Positions 5,311 to 5,413 of a stretch of 5,413 nucleotides of DNA are shown piece by piece. The notes beneath the pieces were generated by a model. That model saw nothing but the letters and a program-made list of their open reading frames with translations, ran no database searches and had not been told where the DNA came from. The stretch spans positions 1-5,413 of the forward strand of contig JALRDM010000267.1 in NCBI GenBank assembly GCA_023262195.1, read 5' to 3'. The DNA comes from Salibacteraceae bacterium (GTDB lineage: Bacteria; Bacteroidota; Bacteroidia; Flavobacteriales_G; Salibacteraceae). The position numbers and the translations under genes were made by a program. Each line of letters starts with the position of its first letter. Positions within the stretch are counted from its first letter, which is position 1.

Positions 5311-5413
5311 CTAATCTACAAGCCGATCGATGGCGCTGGCTAGGTTGTGATCTTTTTCTGTAATGATATTGCCTGCGTCATGGGTGTTGAGTTTTATTTC
5401 GACCGTCTTGTAC
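5311..5413 (-). CDS. Pterin-4a-carbinolamine dehydratase, C-terminal fragment (5' end beyond the right edge)
   Basis: Only the last 33 residues are in the window, ending in TAG at 5311-5313. They read YKTVEIKLNTHDAG (1-14), then NIITEKDHNLASAIDRLVD. The pattern V-x-I-x-L-x-THD-x-G followed by TEKD-x-x-LA-x-x-ID is the C-terminal strand and helix of the 4a-hydroxytetrahydrobiopterin dehydratase family (PhhB/PCD), which is normally about 95-110 residues. The enzyme dehydrates 4a-hydroxytetrahydropterin to the quinonoid dihydropterin during aromatic amino-acid hydroxylation; the eukaryotic homologue also acts as DCoH. The catalytic His-rich motif lies in the missing part, so activity cannot be judged. 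It is the upstream gene of an operon with the WD40 protein. Confidence 0.8.
   Translation of the reverse strand, partial: YKTVEIKLNTHDAGNIITEKDHNLASAIDRLVD

Overview
The window looks like chromosomal DNA of a marine-type Bacteroidota, probably a flavobacterium or close relative. Four things suggest this: a very large exported protein built from a DUF7948-type N-terminal domain, SBBP beta-propeller repeats and tandem PKD/Ig-like domains; an HTH_34 regulator paired with a small multi-pass membrane protein; the lack of Shine-Dalgarno sequences before the starts; and moderate GC. No tRNA, rRNA, CRISPR array, insertion sequence or phage gene is visible.

Layout. (1) Positions 1-3320, minus strand, form one uninterrupted reading frame. 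It starts at 3320 with a signal peptide and is still open at position 1, so only the first 1106 residues of the protein are here. They comprise a signal peptide, a DUF7948-like domain (about 23-234), a seven-unit SBBP propeller (about 239-735), a PKD domain and three further Ig-like domains with a striking Cys-paired period of about 82 residues. The missing C-terminus probably carries more such domains and a type IX secretion (T9SS) sorting signal, but that is inference. (2) Positions 3321-3438 are a divergent intergenic region with several inverted repeats, two of them interlocked just before the plus-strand start. (3) Positions 3439-4083 (plus) encode a six-pass membrane protein. Its stop overlaps, in an ATGA, the start of a 100-residue winged-helix regulator (4080-4382). 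(4) After a 27-bp convergent gap, positions 4410-5309 (minus) encode a cytoplasmic seven-bladed WD40 protein. One base upstream of it ends a gene cut by the right edge (5311-5413), which reads as the C-terminus of pterin-4a-carbinolamine dehydratase.

How the parts may work together. The membrane protein and the HTH_34 regulator form a translationally coupled pair, plausibly a small membrane-linked regulatory unit that controls itself and perhaps the divergent surface-protein gene. The dehydratase and WD40 genes are so tightly spaced that they are almost certainly one transcript, but the WD40 partner is unknown. No complete, clearly novel system is evident. The best candidates for a second look are the membrane-protein/regulator pair with its interlocked palindromes, and the conserved CxxC-containing module in the last propeller blade of the large exported protein.
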